Assembly (NCBI GenBank): GCA_964477525.1
Contig: CAYZHY010000005.1
Span: 1 to 64,000, forward strand
Origin: PCC-9228 sp964477525
GTDB lineage: Bacteria; Cyanobacteriota; Cyanobacteriia; Cyanobacteriales; PCC-9228
DNA: 64,000 nt
Reading direction: 5' to 3'
Part shown: positions 18,623 through 27,542 of the stretch, in pieces
Layout: every line of letters starts with the position of its first letter
How positions within the stretch are numbered: position 1 is the first letter of the stretch
Position numbers and translations under genes: made by a program
The notes under the pieces: generated by a model
What the model saw: the letters and a program-made list of their open reading frames with translations, nothing else
Databases searched by the model: none
What the model was told of the DNA's origin: nothing

Positions 18623-18756
18623 AAAAACATCCTTAAATAAAAATAATACGAAAAAAAGCTAGAAATCGTAATATTTGTTTGACTTTTCATTTAAAAATAG
18701 CGATTTTTTCTGTTTTTAACCCAATTTAAATTGGAAAAACAGAATACATCCCTAAT

Positions 18757-19257
18757 TCAGCTCGCTTTGACCAGCACATTTTCCCCTTCTACTTTGGTTT
18801 CGTAGGTGGTCAATGGCTCCCGTGCCGGCCCTTCCAAAATGGCACCATCAAAGGCAAATTCGGAACCATGGCAGGGACAGGCAAACTTCTGTGCTTCCGT
18901 CTGCCATTCCACGTCGCACTGTCGGTGGGGGCAAGTGACCTCGGAGGCAAACAGTTCTTCGGCGTTGTCGGGATTGCGGACCACAATGATGGTTTTCTCA
19001 TCAATGGTGGCTGTGAGTTTGCCTTCAGTTTCTAAAGTAGCCATCGTGCCTACGAGTTGGAAGCCATTCCCGGTTGTGGATTCTTCACCATTGCTATCCT
19101 CGGCGTTTTCTGCTGTTGAGGTATTGTTGGCACTGTCACTCTGGGTTGGTGAGGATTGACTCTTTCGATCGCCAGGGGTACAAGCAGCAATCAACGCTGG
19201 TAGGAAAGCAGCTAACCAACCCAAGCCAAAGTAGGCTAGAAAAGAACGGCGTTTCAT
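18757..19257 (-). CDS. Rieske [2Fe-2S] lipoprotein
   Basis: The 166 aa protein begins MKRRSFLAYFGLGW, an export signal of twin-Arg-like character (basic pair but no full RR motif). It ends in a lipobox LIAAC, so it should be lipid-anchored after cleavage at Cys26. A Ser/Asn/Glu-rich linker (about 30-65) leads to a Rieske domain with both cluster-binding boxes intact: CPHRQC and CPCHGSEF. It is shorter and more divergent than the cytochrome b6f Rieske protein PetC, and lacks PetC's long transmembrane helix. It may be an independent periplasmic electron carrier; its partner is unknown. Confidence 0.9.
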   Translation of the reverse strand: MKRRSFLAYFGLGWLAAFLPALIAACTPGDRKSQSSPTQSDSANNTSTAENAEDSNGEESTTGNGFQLVGTMATLETEGKLTATIDEKTIIVVRNPDNAEELFASEVTCPHRQCDVEWQTEAQKFACPCHGSEFAFDGAILEGPAREPLTTYETKVEGENVLVKAS

Positions 19258-19370
19258 AATTTTTGTTTTCGAGTGTTTATTTAGCGAACAACGTCATTTA
19301 TAAATTGTAGAGTTTTCTACTGACGTAGCAAGTTGGCGGTCTGCCGGAAGCAATTTTTTGTCAGGAAATG

Positions 19371-19640
19371 CTAAAATGCCTGAATCCATTCTTTGACTTC
19401 GTATTCGGTCCAAATGCCGTTTTGCCAGTAGGGGTCCGATTCGACGAGCTGGCGAACGGTTTCTTCGCTGTCAGCTTCGTAGATACCAAAAACTTTGGTA
19501 TTGTCTTTGGTGGGTCCGAGGGTGATGAGAGTTCCGGCTTCTTTTTGCGATCGCAAGCCGTCTAAATGAGCTTGACGGTAGGGCGTGCGTTTTTCCAGGG
19601 CATTTTCGCAGTAACTGCCCCACATGATGTATTTTGGCAT
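19371..19640 (-). CDS. YciI-like protein
   Basis: A small 89 aa ferredoxin-fold protein of the YciI family. YRQAHLDGLRSQKEAG carries the conserved His-Asp region, and GTLITLGPTKD and DPYWQNGIW complete the fold's hallmarks. Family members are dimeric and of uncertain function; some relatives catalyse dehalogenation or ring cleavage. It is 108 bp downstream of pheT on the same strand. Confidence 0.88.
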   Translation of the reverse strand: MPKYIMWGSYCENALEKRTPYRQAHLDGLRSQKEAGTLITLGPTKDNTKVFGIYEADSEETVRQLVESDPYWQNGIWTEYEVKEWIQAF

Positions 19641-19748
19641 AATCGCTACCTACAGTTAGTTGGACAGGTTGTACAAAAGCTCCATAAAAATTTTGTTGGG
19701 GTAGCTGAGCAACCATCAATCGATCCAAACTACCCCATATCCAGCCTA

Positions 19749-22202
19749 TTAACTTCTCAAAGTAACGCCAAACTGCGACGTTAGCCGATCGCGAATTTGT
19801 TGCTGCACCGGATCTACTTCTTCGTCAGTGAGGGTGCGATCGCTGGCCCGATATAACAAGCGAAAAGCCAAACTGCGTTCTCCTTCCGGCACATGTTCGC
19901 CGCGATATTCGTCAAACAGCTCCACCGAAGCCAGCAATTTCCCGCCAGCTTGGCGCATGGTTTGGGTCAACGAGGCCACGGAAACATCCACAGGCACAAA
20001 GAACGCCAAATCTCGCTCGATGGCAGGGAAAGTAACGTACGACTTGAACTTATTGATTCGCTGGGAATAGTGTTTGTTGGTCCCCAAAGCAGCTAGCAAC
20101 ACATCGTAATTTAGCTGAAACACATACACCTCATTTGGCAGTCTCCGTTCTTGACGCAGGGTGGGATGGAGCTGTCCAAAGACCCCAGCTTGCTGGCCGC
20201 GCAAATGGAGAGAAGCGGTACGCCCGGGATGCAGGGACACTTTGTAGCCGCTCCCATCGTAGGGTCGGTACTCGAAGGAAATTCCCAAACGCTGGCAGGC
20301 ATTTTCTAGGATTCCCTTGGCTTCGTACCAACGAAGGGGTTGTTCCTGTCCGCTGCGAATCCAACGACCTTGGGTGGGATCGCCTCCCATGACTCCTGCG
20401 ATCGCATTGTTTTCTATTAATTGCTCCCCTTGCTGGTAAAATGTTCGGCCAATTTCAAATCCATGCAAAGCACGATGGCCCCGTTCCCAATTGTATTGGA
20501 AGGCATCTACCAAAGCCGGGAGCATTTCCGTGCGCAAAGCGGAATATTCCGCCAACAGAGGATTGGCAATTTCTATGCGATTTTGATGGTCTGGTTTGAC
20601 TAGGGAATAGTGGATCAATTCCGTCAAGCCAGCTGCTCGAAAAGCAGCGCGTACTTCCCGAGTCAGTTGCTGTTCGGTGCCCAAATCCCCAGCCATGGCT
20701 GTGGTGGGCAGCGAGTCCACAAAGCGATCGTAGCCGACCATGCGTGCCACTTCTTCGATTAAATCCACTTCCCGTTCCAAATCCCTCGCTCGATAAGGGG
20801 GAACGGTAACTTGCCAGCTATCTTCCTGACTCGCTACATCGCATCCCAAAGCTACCAACGCCTGTTCCACTTGTTGGGGACTGAGTTCCGCAACTTCCCC
20901 ATTGTTATAGCGAATCGAACCCAAGACTTCCCGTACTCGCGACAGACGCAGGGGAACGGTATGGGTCATGTGGGATAAACGACCACGGGTATCGACGCGA
21001 TCGGCAACGGTGACTTGACCCCCGGTTAGTTCCACCATGAGGGCCAAAGCTCGCTGGCAGGCTTGGTCCAATTCAGCTTGATTGACACCACGTTCGTAGC
21101 GAGTGGAAGCCTCCGTACGCAATCCCACTGCTCTGGCCGAACGTCGTACGGCAACAGCATGAAACAAAGCCGCTTCTAAAAAGACATTGGTACTGCCTTG
21201 ATGAACTTCGGTGGTTTCTCCACCCATAACCCCGGCCAAAGCCACGGGAATATCATTGGCTACGATCGCTAAGTTAGAGGAGGTCAGGGTACGTTCTTCA
21301 CCATCAAGGGTTTGTAGGGTTTCTCCTTGGCGAGCGTAGCGTACGCCAATGGTGAGGTTTTGGCTACCGGTTACTTGCTGCAAGCGATCGCGATCGAAGG
21401 CATGTAAGGGTTGCCCCCATTCCCACAATACATAGTTAGTAACATCAACAATATTGTTAATTGGTCGCATACCAGCCGCATGGAGGCGTTGTTGCAACCA
21501 ATCAGGGGATGGACCCACTTGTACGCCTTCAATGAGCGTTCCGATATAGGCGGGACAAGCTTGAGAAGCTTCTACAGATACTTGAATGGTGGCATCGCTC
21601 TTGGTATCCGCGGCAGGTGCTGTGGGTAAGTGTAGTTGCGCTCCGGTAATGGCAGCAATTTCCCGGGCAAGGCCCACCATGCTCAAGGCATCGGCTCGGT
21701 TGGCAGTGGAGGTGACATCTAAAATCGCGTCGTCCAATCCCAACCACTGGCGGACATCGTCTCCCACTTGTACGGATTTGCTGCCATCAAAGATATAAAT
21801 CCCTTCGGATTCTTTTTCTAACCCCAACTCAGCCAGGGAGCAAATCATTCCTTCCGAGGCTATGCCCCGCATTTTTCTGGGTTTGATGGTTAAATCGACA
21901 ATGGGTAGGTAGGTGCCTACCCGAGCAACGGGGACGTAGGCTCCAGAGTAGACGTTTGCTGCGCCACACACAATTGTTGAAGGCTGGGACTGGCCGATAT
22001 TGACTTGACAAACACTCAGTTTGTTGGCGTTTGGGTGGGGTTGGCAATCGGTGACTTGACCGACGACCACGCCATTCGCCCACTGGCGGCGATCTTCTAT
22101 TTCCTCGACCTCAAATCCCGACATGGTCAAGGTTTCTGCGAGTTCTTCTGGGGACATATTGATGTCCACCAGTTCCTGCAACCATTTCAGAGATATACGC
22201 AT
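19749..22202 (-). CDS. pheT: Phenylalanyl-tRNA synthetase beta subunit
   Basis: Beta chain of the (alpha-beta)2 enzyme that charges tRNA-Phe. The start at 22202 (MRISLKWLQELV) gives 817 aa and is the family's usual beginning; the frame remains open 39 codons further upstream. Domains in order: N-terminal B1, EMAP/tRNA-binding fold (VVVGQVTDCQPHPNANKL, about 43-155), B3/B4 editing region, B5, the catalytic-like core, and a C-terminal anticodon-binding FDX-ACB domain (about 720-817, FPAIERDLAFFV). pheS is not adjacent, which is usual in cyanobacteria. Confidence 0.97.
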   Translation of the reverse strand: MRISLKWLQELVDINMSPEELAETLTMSGFEVEEIEDRRQWANGVVVGQVTDCQPHPNANKLSVCQVNIGQSQPSTIVCGAANVYSGAYVPVARVGTYLPIVDLTIKPRKMRGIASEGMICSLAELGLEKESEGIYIFDGSKSVQVGDDVRQWLGLDDAILDVTSTANRADALSMVGLAREIAAITGAQLHLPTAPAADTKSDATIQVSVEASQACPAYIGTLIEGVQVGPSPDWLQQRLHAAGMRPINNIVDVTNYVLWEWGQPLHAFDRDRLQQVTGSQNLTIGVRYARQGETLQTLDGEERTLTSSNLAIVANDIPVALAGVMGGETTEVHQGSTNVFLEAALFHAVAVRRSARAVGLRTEASTRYERGVNQAELDQACQRALALMVELTGGQVTVADRVDTRGRLSHMTHTVPLRLSRVREVLGSIRYNNGEVAELSPQQVEQALVALGCDVASQEDSWQVTVPPYRARDLEREVDLIEEVARMVGYDRFVDSLPTTAMAGDLGTEQQLTREVRAAFRAAGLTELIHYSLVKPDHQNRIEIANPLLAEYSALRTEMLPALVDAFQYNWERGHRALHGFEIGRTFYQQGEQLIENNAIAGVMGGDPTQGRWIRSGQEQPLRWYEAKGILENACQRLGISFEYRPYDGSGYKVSLHPGRTASLHLRGQQAGVFGQLHPTLRQERRLPNEVYVFQLNYDVLLAALGTNKHYSQRINKFKSYVTFPAIERDLAFFVPVDVSVASLTQTMRQAGGKLLASVELFDEYRGEHVPEGERSLAFRLLYRASDRTLTDEEVDPVQQQIRDRLTSQFGVTLRS

Positions 22203-22636
22203 CGAATCGGCAGCACTGACGTTAGCTTGAATATTGTACCGTGCTGATGGTGTTTTGACGGCGATCGCTAGGAAATAAATTCTGCCAATCGGCCCAAATT
22301 TATAACAAACGGGATACAATAGAACTACTTTGCAATCAATCTACGGCCAGCTGCAGAGCATTCTAGTTCGATCGTAGGGATTCTCTGGTAAGTTTACCCA
22401 GAGATTTTCTAGAAAAACAAAATTGTTTGAAAAGCTATGTATGCAGGCTGGCTGTTTGGGATCGAGTTGGGAATTTTGGTAGAAGGGCACAAAATAAGTT
22501 CGAGTTCGGAACTTTCTATATGCCGGTGGTTGTTCTATGCCATTATAGGAAACAGCTTCCTAAAGATCTTTATTTAGGGATGTTTGACTGCGGCACTGAA
22601 AGTCCGTTTGTACCTGACAACAGGCTGGTGATTTGA
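22203..22636. other. Divergent intergenic region pheT / kinase
   Basis: 434 bp between divergent genes. It holds a 7-bp dyad TCTCTGG/CCAGAGA (22382-22404) followed by TTTT on the plus strand, which could be a weak terminator or leader hairpin of the downstream kinase gene. A 69-codon frame (22427-22636) shows no protein-like features and is not called. Confidence 0.5.
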
Positions 22637-24262
22637 ATGAGTTACTGCGTCAATCCTATTTGTACGGCACCAGAAAATTCAGAGGATGCCAAAACTTGTC
22701 ATGCTTGTGGGGCGAAACTAACGCTCAACGGACGCTATCAAGTTTTGCAAGCTCTGGGTCAAGGGGGATTTGGGGCTACGTTTCTTGGTCGAGATCGGGG
22801 ATTGCCGGGAAATCCAATTTGCGTTCTTAAGCAACTACGTCCTGCGGCTACATCTTCGCAAGTGATTAATATGGCCAGGGAACTCTTTTTTCGGGAAGCC
22901 ACTACGTTGGGCAAGATAGGCGATCACCCGCAAGTTCCCCGACTGCTGGACTATTTTGAAGAAAATCCCCATTTCTATTTGGTGCAGGAGTACGTAGAAG
23001 GGGCAACGTTAAAGCAAGAAGTCAAACGTGACGGGATTTTTAGCGAAGAAAAGGTCAAGCAAGTTCTTTACGAACTGTTGCCTTTGTTGAAATACCTGCA
23101 CGACCATGAAGTCATTCACCGCGATATCAAACCAGCCAATATTCTTCGCCGCCAGATTGACAATCGCTTGATATTAATTGATTTTGGCGCTGTCAAAGAT
23201 CGGGTGACCCAAACTACCATTGCCGCCGGCGAACAAGAAAGTGCTTTTACTTCTTTTGCCATCGGTACGCCGGGATTTGCACCACCAGAACAAATGGCCA
23301 TGCGTCCGGTGTATGGTAGCGATATTTATGCTTTGGGCGTAACTTGTTTGTTTTTGCTTTCCGGACAGTCTCCCAAAAAAATGGGCTACGACTCCAATAC
23401 AGGAGAAATTTATTGGAAAGATAAAGTAAGCATTAGCCCACTTTTGCAAAACGTACTGAGCAAAATGCTAGAAATTTCGGTACGCGATCGCTTCCAAACT
23501 GCCGAGCAAGTTCTCAATGCCCTCAAGCAATCTCCACAAAAGGCACCACCAGCAACACAACCAAAAAACGATGACAATAGCGACGACTTGAGTGCAGGAT
23601 TGGTCACCAATATTCGTCCTCCTTCTTCTAGGGAAGAAACAGCAATTTCTCCGGAAGAAACTCACGTGTCTCAAGTGGAACGTCAAGCCCAATCCATTCG
23701 GGCCCGGCGCGAACGTACTTCTGGGCGTCGGAGTGGCAATCGCCAAGACTATACGCAAGCTACGAAATCTCCTTCCCAAGGAAAACCAACTACCCAAGCC
23801 CAACGGACCGGTCGCACCACTCCCCCTACCGATGCCCTCAAAAAAATGGATGCGGATACCCTCCGCACTGCCTATCACCAAGGGAAACGCGATTTTGTCT
23901 CTCTTGAGTTGAGCGGTATCAATCTGGCCAAAGCGAATCTATCTAATGCTTTGTTTCACCAATCCAGACTGATCCAAACCAATCTTCAAGGTGCCAATTT
24001 ATCTAGAAGCAACTTCAGCCGCGCACGTCTAAACAAAGCCAAATTGCGCAAGGCCAACCTCAACGAATCTTACCTGGGATATGCCAACCTGGCTGGTGCT
24101 GATTTGCGAGGTGCCGACTTGACCAATGCTTACATGCTCTACGCCAACCTCCGCGACACTAACTTATGTGGGGCCGATCTATCGGGGGCGAATGTTACCG
24201 AAGCACAAATTGCTATGGCGAAGACGAATTGGCTGACTGTGAAGCCGAATGGAAAGCGATAA
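22637..24262 (+). CDS. SpkB-type Ser/Thr protein kinase with zinc-ribbon and pentapeptide repeats
   Basis: The 541 aa protein has the architecture of Synechocystis SpkB. A Cys-rich N-terminus (CVNPICT...CHACG, Cys4, 9, 21 and 24) can bind metal and, in SpkB, is linked to redox behaviour. The kinase domain follows, with Gly-loop GQGGFG at 41-46, Lys65, an intact HRDIKPAN and DFGAVKD. After a disordered Ser/Thr/Gln-rich stretch (about 300-410), about 14 pentapeptide repeats of the A(D/N)Lxx form run to the C-terminus and would fold as a right-handed beta helix. No membrane helix is present. Substrates are not evident. Confidence 0.93.
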   Translation: MSYCVNPICTAPENSEDAKTCHACGAKLTLNGRYQVLQALGQGGFGATFLGRDRGLPGNPICVLKQLRPAATSSQVINMARELFFREATTLGKIGDHPQVPRLLDYFEENPHFYLVQEYVEGATLKQEVKRDGIFSEEKVKQVLYELLPLLKYLHDHEVIHRDIKPANILRRQIDNRLILIDFGAVKDRVTQTTIAAGEQESAFTSFAIGTPGFAPPEQMAMRPVYGSDIYALGVTCLFLLSGQSPKKMGYDSNTGEIYWKDKVSISPLLQNVLSKMLEISVRDRFQTAEQVLNALKQSPQKAPPATQPKNDDNSDDLSAGLVTNIRPPSSREETAISPEETHVSQVERQAQSIRARRERTSGRRSGNRQDYTQATKSPSQGKPTTQAQRTGRTTPPTDALKKMDADTLRTAYHQGKRDFVSLELSGINLAKANLSNALFHQSRLIQTNLQGANLSRSNFSRARLNKAKLRKANLNESYLGYANLAGADLRGADLTNAYMLYANLRDTNLCGADLSGANVTEAQIAMAKTNWLTVKPNGKR

Positions 24263-24285
24263 GTTTTGTAAGGCTAGCCTAGCCA

Positions 24286-25923
24286 TTACTTGGTTGCATG
24301 GATGACTCCCTTGTCATCAATTGTTAAGGGAGTATTGGGGAAATCTCGTTGGGTCAACAAGCGAATTAAACGAACGCTGCGAGATTTGGGATCTGGCTGG
24401 GGAATGCCTTGGCTGTCCAAACGTACGGGTAAAATTTTGCCGGTTTTAAACTTGCCAGTAGGGTCTAGCTCTACTTCCAAAATCAGCGAATCTCCCAACT
24501 GAGCTTTGGTAGGTAGGGTGCGGTAGCCGAGAAAATTTCCCAACGAATAAGCAATAAGTCGATCTTGATAGCGTTCTATCCCTCTGGGAACGTGGGGACC
24601 GTGTCCGATGACCAGATCGGCACCTGCTTGGATGGCAGTTTTGGAAAAGGCAGCAATGTTCCCACGATTCTCGCCGAAAAAGTATTCCGTGCGATCGCTT
24701 ACCCGCAAAGCCCCCGTTCCTTCAGCACCAGCGTGAACGGAAACAATCGTAATATCAGCTTGGGCATCAGCTTTTTGAATCAAAGTCTTAGCAGCTTCTA
24801 ATTTTCGCAAGTCGTTGTGTTTTGAAAAATAGCTAAATCCCGTCCAAGCAATGGTAAATCCTTTGACATCAACAAATAAACTGCGATTTTTGCGTCCCAC
24901 AATATGCATTTGAGCATTTTTAATATGACGTATCGTATCTTTCCAACCAGTTTGACCAAAGTCCAAAGCATGGTTGTTGGCAATATTGAGAACATCAAAT
25001 CCCGCCGCATGTAATTGATGTGCGTACTCTGGTGGCGTACGAAAAGCATATACCCGAGGGCTGGCAATGTTTTTCGAGGTTGTGGGGTGGTTGGTGAAGG
25101 TACTTTCAAAATTACCGAAAACCAGATCGGCATCTTGCAACAACGGTTTTACCGATTGCAGCAGGATTTCCGGTTGTTGGGGAAGTCGGTGGCGACCAAA
25201 ACTCTTGCTGGGAATGATATCTCCCACAGCTTTAATGGAAATGGTAACATCTGGTTTGGCTTGGTTAATGGTATCTACAAAACCGCGAAATTGATTTTCT
25301 AGCTGTAAAGATTGCCAGGAGGATAAAGTAGCTACTTGTGGAGGTTCCTTGAGATTGAGAGTTACCGCCAAATTGTTGCTGCTATGGCGGATAAATGAAA
25401 CCATCGCCGGCCAAATCTGGGATGGCCAGCGAACGACGAAATTTTCCACGCCTTCGCGAAATGACCGATAAGGAGCGTTGCTTTGCCGAAATTTTTCATT
25501 GTCGCCCAAAATTGGCCAGGTAGTTCCCACGAATAAGCCCACCATGCCCAAAACCAATACCATCTGTTTCGCTTTTTTCGGCAAAATCGGCTGACCTGTC
25601 GTTGAAAATGTGCCAGCATGGTCTTTGGTTGTGTTTATCTGAAAGCTATACTGCCAAACGTGCGATCGCTGACTGTGTTGGCATCCATATACTTGAACGG
25701 TAGCAGGAAAAGAAATTCCCAATTGATGGAACCCTCGATACAAAATCCGCAGACAAAGCGACTGCGGTGGTGTTTCTACCGACACTAGATACACGTACAA
25801 GCGATTTCCTCGACATTTCACGGCTACTTGAATTCCCCAAGCGTTTAAGGATTGGGAAATTAACAGCGTTAGCGCCTCTTCGTTTCCCTGTTGGGCTAAA
25901 GTTAAAATGCTAGCAGAATCCAC
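24286..25923 (-). CDS. CapA-family metallophosphatase-like protein with cyanobacterial N-terminal domain
   Basis: I prefer the GTG at 25923 because AGGAGG stands a few bases upstream of it; an in-frame GTG at 25938 overlaps that site. The product is about 545 aa. The N-terminus (about 5-105) resembles a domain repeated in many cyanobacterial proteins (AQQGNEEAL..., LYVYLVS, VQVYG). A transmembrane helix follows near 135-155. The C-terminal half (about 245-530) is a CapA/PGA_cap domain (VKAVGD-like start, NFESTFT, NIANNHALDFG, SVHAGAEG, VIGHGPHVPRGIE). CapA proteins take part in poly-gamma-glutamate capsule handling, but most bacterial members are uncharacterised. Confidence 0.9.
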   Translation of the reverse strand: MDSASILTLAQQGNEEALTLLISQSLNAWGIQVAVKCRGNRLYVYLVSVETPPQSLCLRILYRGFHQLGISFPATVQVYGCQHSQRSHVWQYSFQINTTKDHAGTFSTTGQPILPKKAKQMVLVLGMVGLFVGTTWPILGDNEKFRQSNAPYRSFREGVENFVVRWPSQIWPAMVSFIRHSSNNLAVTLNLKEPPQVATLSSWQSLQLENQFRGFVDTINQAKPDVTISIKAVGDIIPSKSFGRHRLPQQPEILLQSVKPLLQDADLVFGNFESTFTNHPTTSKNIASPRVYAFRTPPEYAHQLHAAGFDVLNIANNHALDFGQTGWKDTIRHIKNAQMHIVGRKNRSLFVDVKGFTIAWTGFSYFSKHNDLRKLEAAKTLIQKADAQADITIVSVHAGAEGTGALRVSDRTEYFFGENRGNIAAFSKTAIQAGADLVIGHGPHVPRGIERYQDRLIAYSLGNFLGYRTLPTKAQLGDSLILEVELDPTGKFKTGKILPVRLDSQGIPQPDPKSRSVRLIRLLTQRDFPNTPLTIDDKGVIHATK

Positions 25924-25936
25924 AAGCCACCTCCTC
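25924..25936 (-). promoter_or_regulatory. Shine-Dalgarno site deciding the CapA start
   Basis: On the minus strand GAGGAGGT precedes the GTG at 25921-25923 by a normal spacing. The more upstream GTG at 25936-25938 would place this strong site inside the coding region. Confidence 0.6.
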
Positions 25937-26068
25937 ACACAAAAACAATTTCTAGTTGCTTGCTAAAAATGGTAAATCACCCAGGAAAAATTAATTTCTT
26001 TTTGTAGGAATCCCCGCTAGAATTCCCTGTATTGTAGATAAATGAGCTTTTTTTGAGCGTTTTTTGTC

Positions 26069-27199
26069 ATGGTAAATAACAGTACGGTACCATCCATACA
26101 TCATGCTTCGGCGCAGTTTAGCAGAAACTCTCCTCGCCGCCTGCTCGTCACTGGAGGTGCGGGATTTATCGGTGCCAATTTCGTTCGGTATTGGTGTCAC
26201 CACTATCCCCAAGACCGGGTGGTGGTGGTAGATGCTTTAACCTATGCGGGAAATTGGCAAAATATTGCCGATTTGGATTCCCATCCCCAGTTTCGCTTCG
26301 TTCGAGGGGATATTTGCGATCGCTCTCTCATCGATTCCCTACTATCAGAAGAAGCAATTGACACCATCGTTCATTTTGCTGCCGAATCCCACGTCGATCG
26401 TTCGATTTTGTCACCCGATGCTTTTATTCAAACCAATATTGTAGGAACTTTTACGCTGCTAGAAGCTTTTCGCCAGCACCATACCTCCCAAGACAATCCC
26501 GTCTTTCTCCACGTGTCTACTGATGAAGTATACGGTAGTTTGAGTGGCGACGATCCGGCTTTTTGCGAAACCACACCTTACGCACCCAACAGTCCTTATT
26601 CTGCTTCTAAAGCTGGTAGCGACCACTTGGTTCGTGCCTATTATTCTACTTACCAAGTTCCCACCATTATTACCAACTGTTCTAACAATTACGGTCCCTA
26701 TCAGTTCCCGGAAAAATTAATTCCCCTGATGTGCATTAATATTCTCTTGGGGAAATCTTTACCTGTCTACGGCGATGGCCAAAACGTACGCGATTGGCTG
26801 TACGCTATTGACCACTGTAGGGCCTTGGATTGCGTCATTCACAACGCACCACCAGGAGAAACGTACAATATTGGCGGCAACAATGAGGTTAAAAATATCG
26901 ATCTGGTTCGCATTTTATGTAAATTCATGGACGAATTAGCCCCCAATTTACCTGTATCTCCCAGCGATCGCTTGATTTCTTTTATTAAAGACCGACCGGG
27001 TCACGACCGCCGCTACGCGATCGATGCTACCAAAATTCAAACCCAACTCGGTTGGCAACCCTCCGTCACCATCGAACAAGGATTGCGTCAAACCGTACAC
27101 TGGTATCTAGCCAATCGCAGTTGGTGGGAACCTCTGCTAGGCGAACAATACCAAACCTACTACCGCCAGCTATACGGCCATGCTCCATCCGAAACATAA
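26069..27199 (+). CDS. rfbB: dTDP-glucose 4,6-dehydratase
   Basis: NAD-dependent extended short-chain dehydrogenase that makes dTDP-4-keto-6-deoxyglucose for rhamnose and related cell-surface sugars. The 376 aa chain has the Rossmann motif GGAGFIGANF (about 29-38), STDEVYGSLSGDD (catalytic Asp/Glu of the RmlB type), and the YSASK catalytic Tyr-Lys pair. FKDRPGHDRRYAIDATK near the end is typical of RmlB. The first 22 residues are a variable extension. The other rml genes are not in this window. Confidence 0.95.
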   Translation: MVNNSTVPSIHHASAQFSRNSPRRLLVTGGAGFIGANFVRYWCHHYPQDRVVVVDALTYAGNWQNIADLDSHPQFRFVRGDICDRSLIDSLLSEEAIDTIVHFAAESHVDRSILSPDAFIQTNIVGTFTLLEAFRQHHTSQDNPVFLHVSTDEVYGSLSGDDPAFCETTPYAPNSPYSASKAGSDHLVRAYYSTYQVPTIITNCSNNYGPYQFPEKLIPLMCINILLGKSLPVYGDGQNVRDWLYAIDHCRALDCVIHNAPPGETYNIGGNNEVKNIDLVRILCKFMDELAPNLPVSPSDRLISFIKDRPGHDRRYAIDATKIQTQLGWQPSVTIEQGLRQTVHWYLANRSWWEPLLGEQYQTYYRQLYGHAPSET

Positions 27200-27542
27200 A
27201 ACCACAAATATTGAAGAAAGGATGGCTGGGCTATTGTCCACCCATCCTACGGAAATAGACTATTTTTTATAGAAAAATTAAGGGTTGAGTTCAATCGGAT
27301 TAGCCGGCATCGCACCACTGATACCCAATCCATGTCAAACAGACTCGCTATTTTATCCATTGAAATTCCCTCTTTAGAGTCAATTTGCGAATAACCCTAC
27401 AAAATTTTTGTGGTTTGTACGCATCGGATTTTGTATGACACGAATCGAAAAATAACTGCTCAACTATTGCAAATTGACCCTAGGTCGGCATAAAATAAAA
27501 TGATAATCATTATCATAATAGAAGCTACCTAGAGGTTACGAT
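27200..27542. other. Intergenic region rfbB / znuA
   Basis: 343 bp. It contains a GGATGG/CCATCC dyad about 20 bp after rfbB with no adjacent T-run, and the Zur-like box before znuA. I see nothing else. Confidence 0.6.
27501..27515 (+). promoter_or_regulatory. Zur/Fur-type operator before znuA
   Basis: The sequence TGATAATCATTATCA is a perfect palindrome around a central base and resembles Fur-family boxes, matching cyanobacterial Zur operators in form. It is about 28 bp upstream of the znuA start, where binding would cover the promoter. Given the zinc-uptake gene behind it, Zur rather than Fur is the likely regulator (inference). Confidence 0.85.

Noticed and set aside
22427..22636. 69-codon plus-strand frame before the SpkB-like kinase
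   Set aside because: Protein-like features, ribosome-binding site and similarity are lacking; it most likely lies in the kinase leader.
25921..25942. CTCCTCACAC sequence resembling the Yfr2-family small RNA loop
   Set aside because: It is explained by the complement of the CapA ribosome-binding site, and no Yfr2-like hairpin surrounds it.
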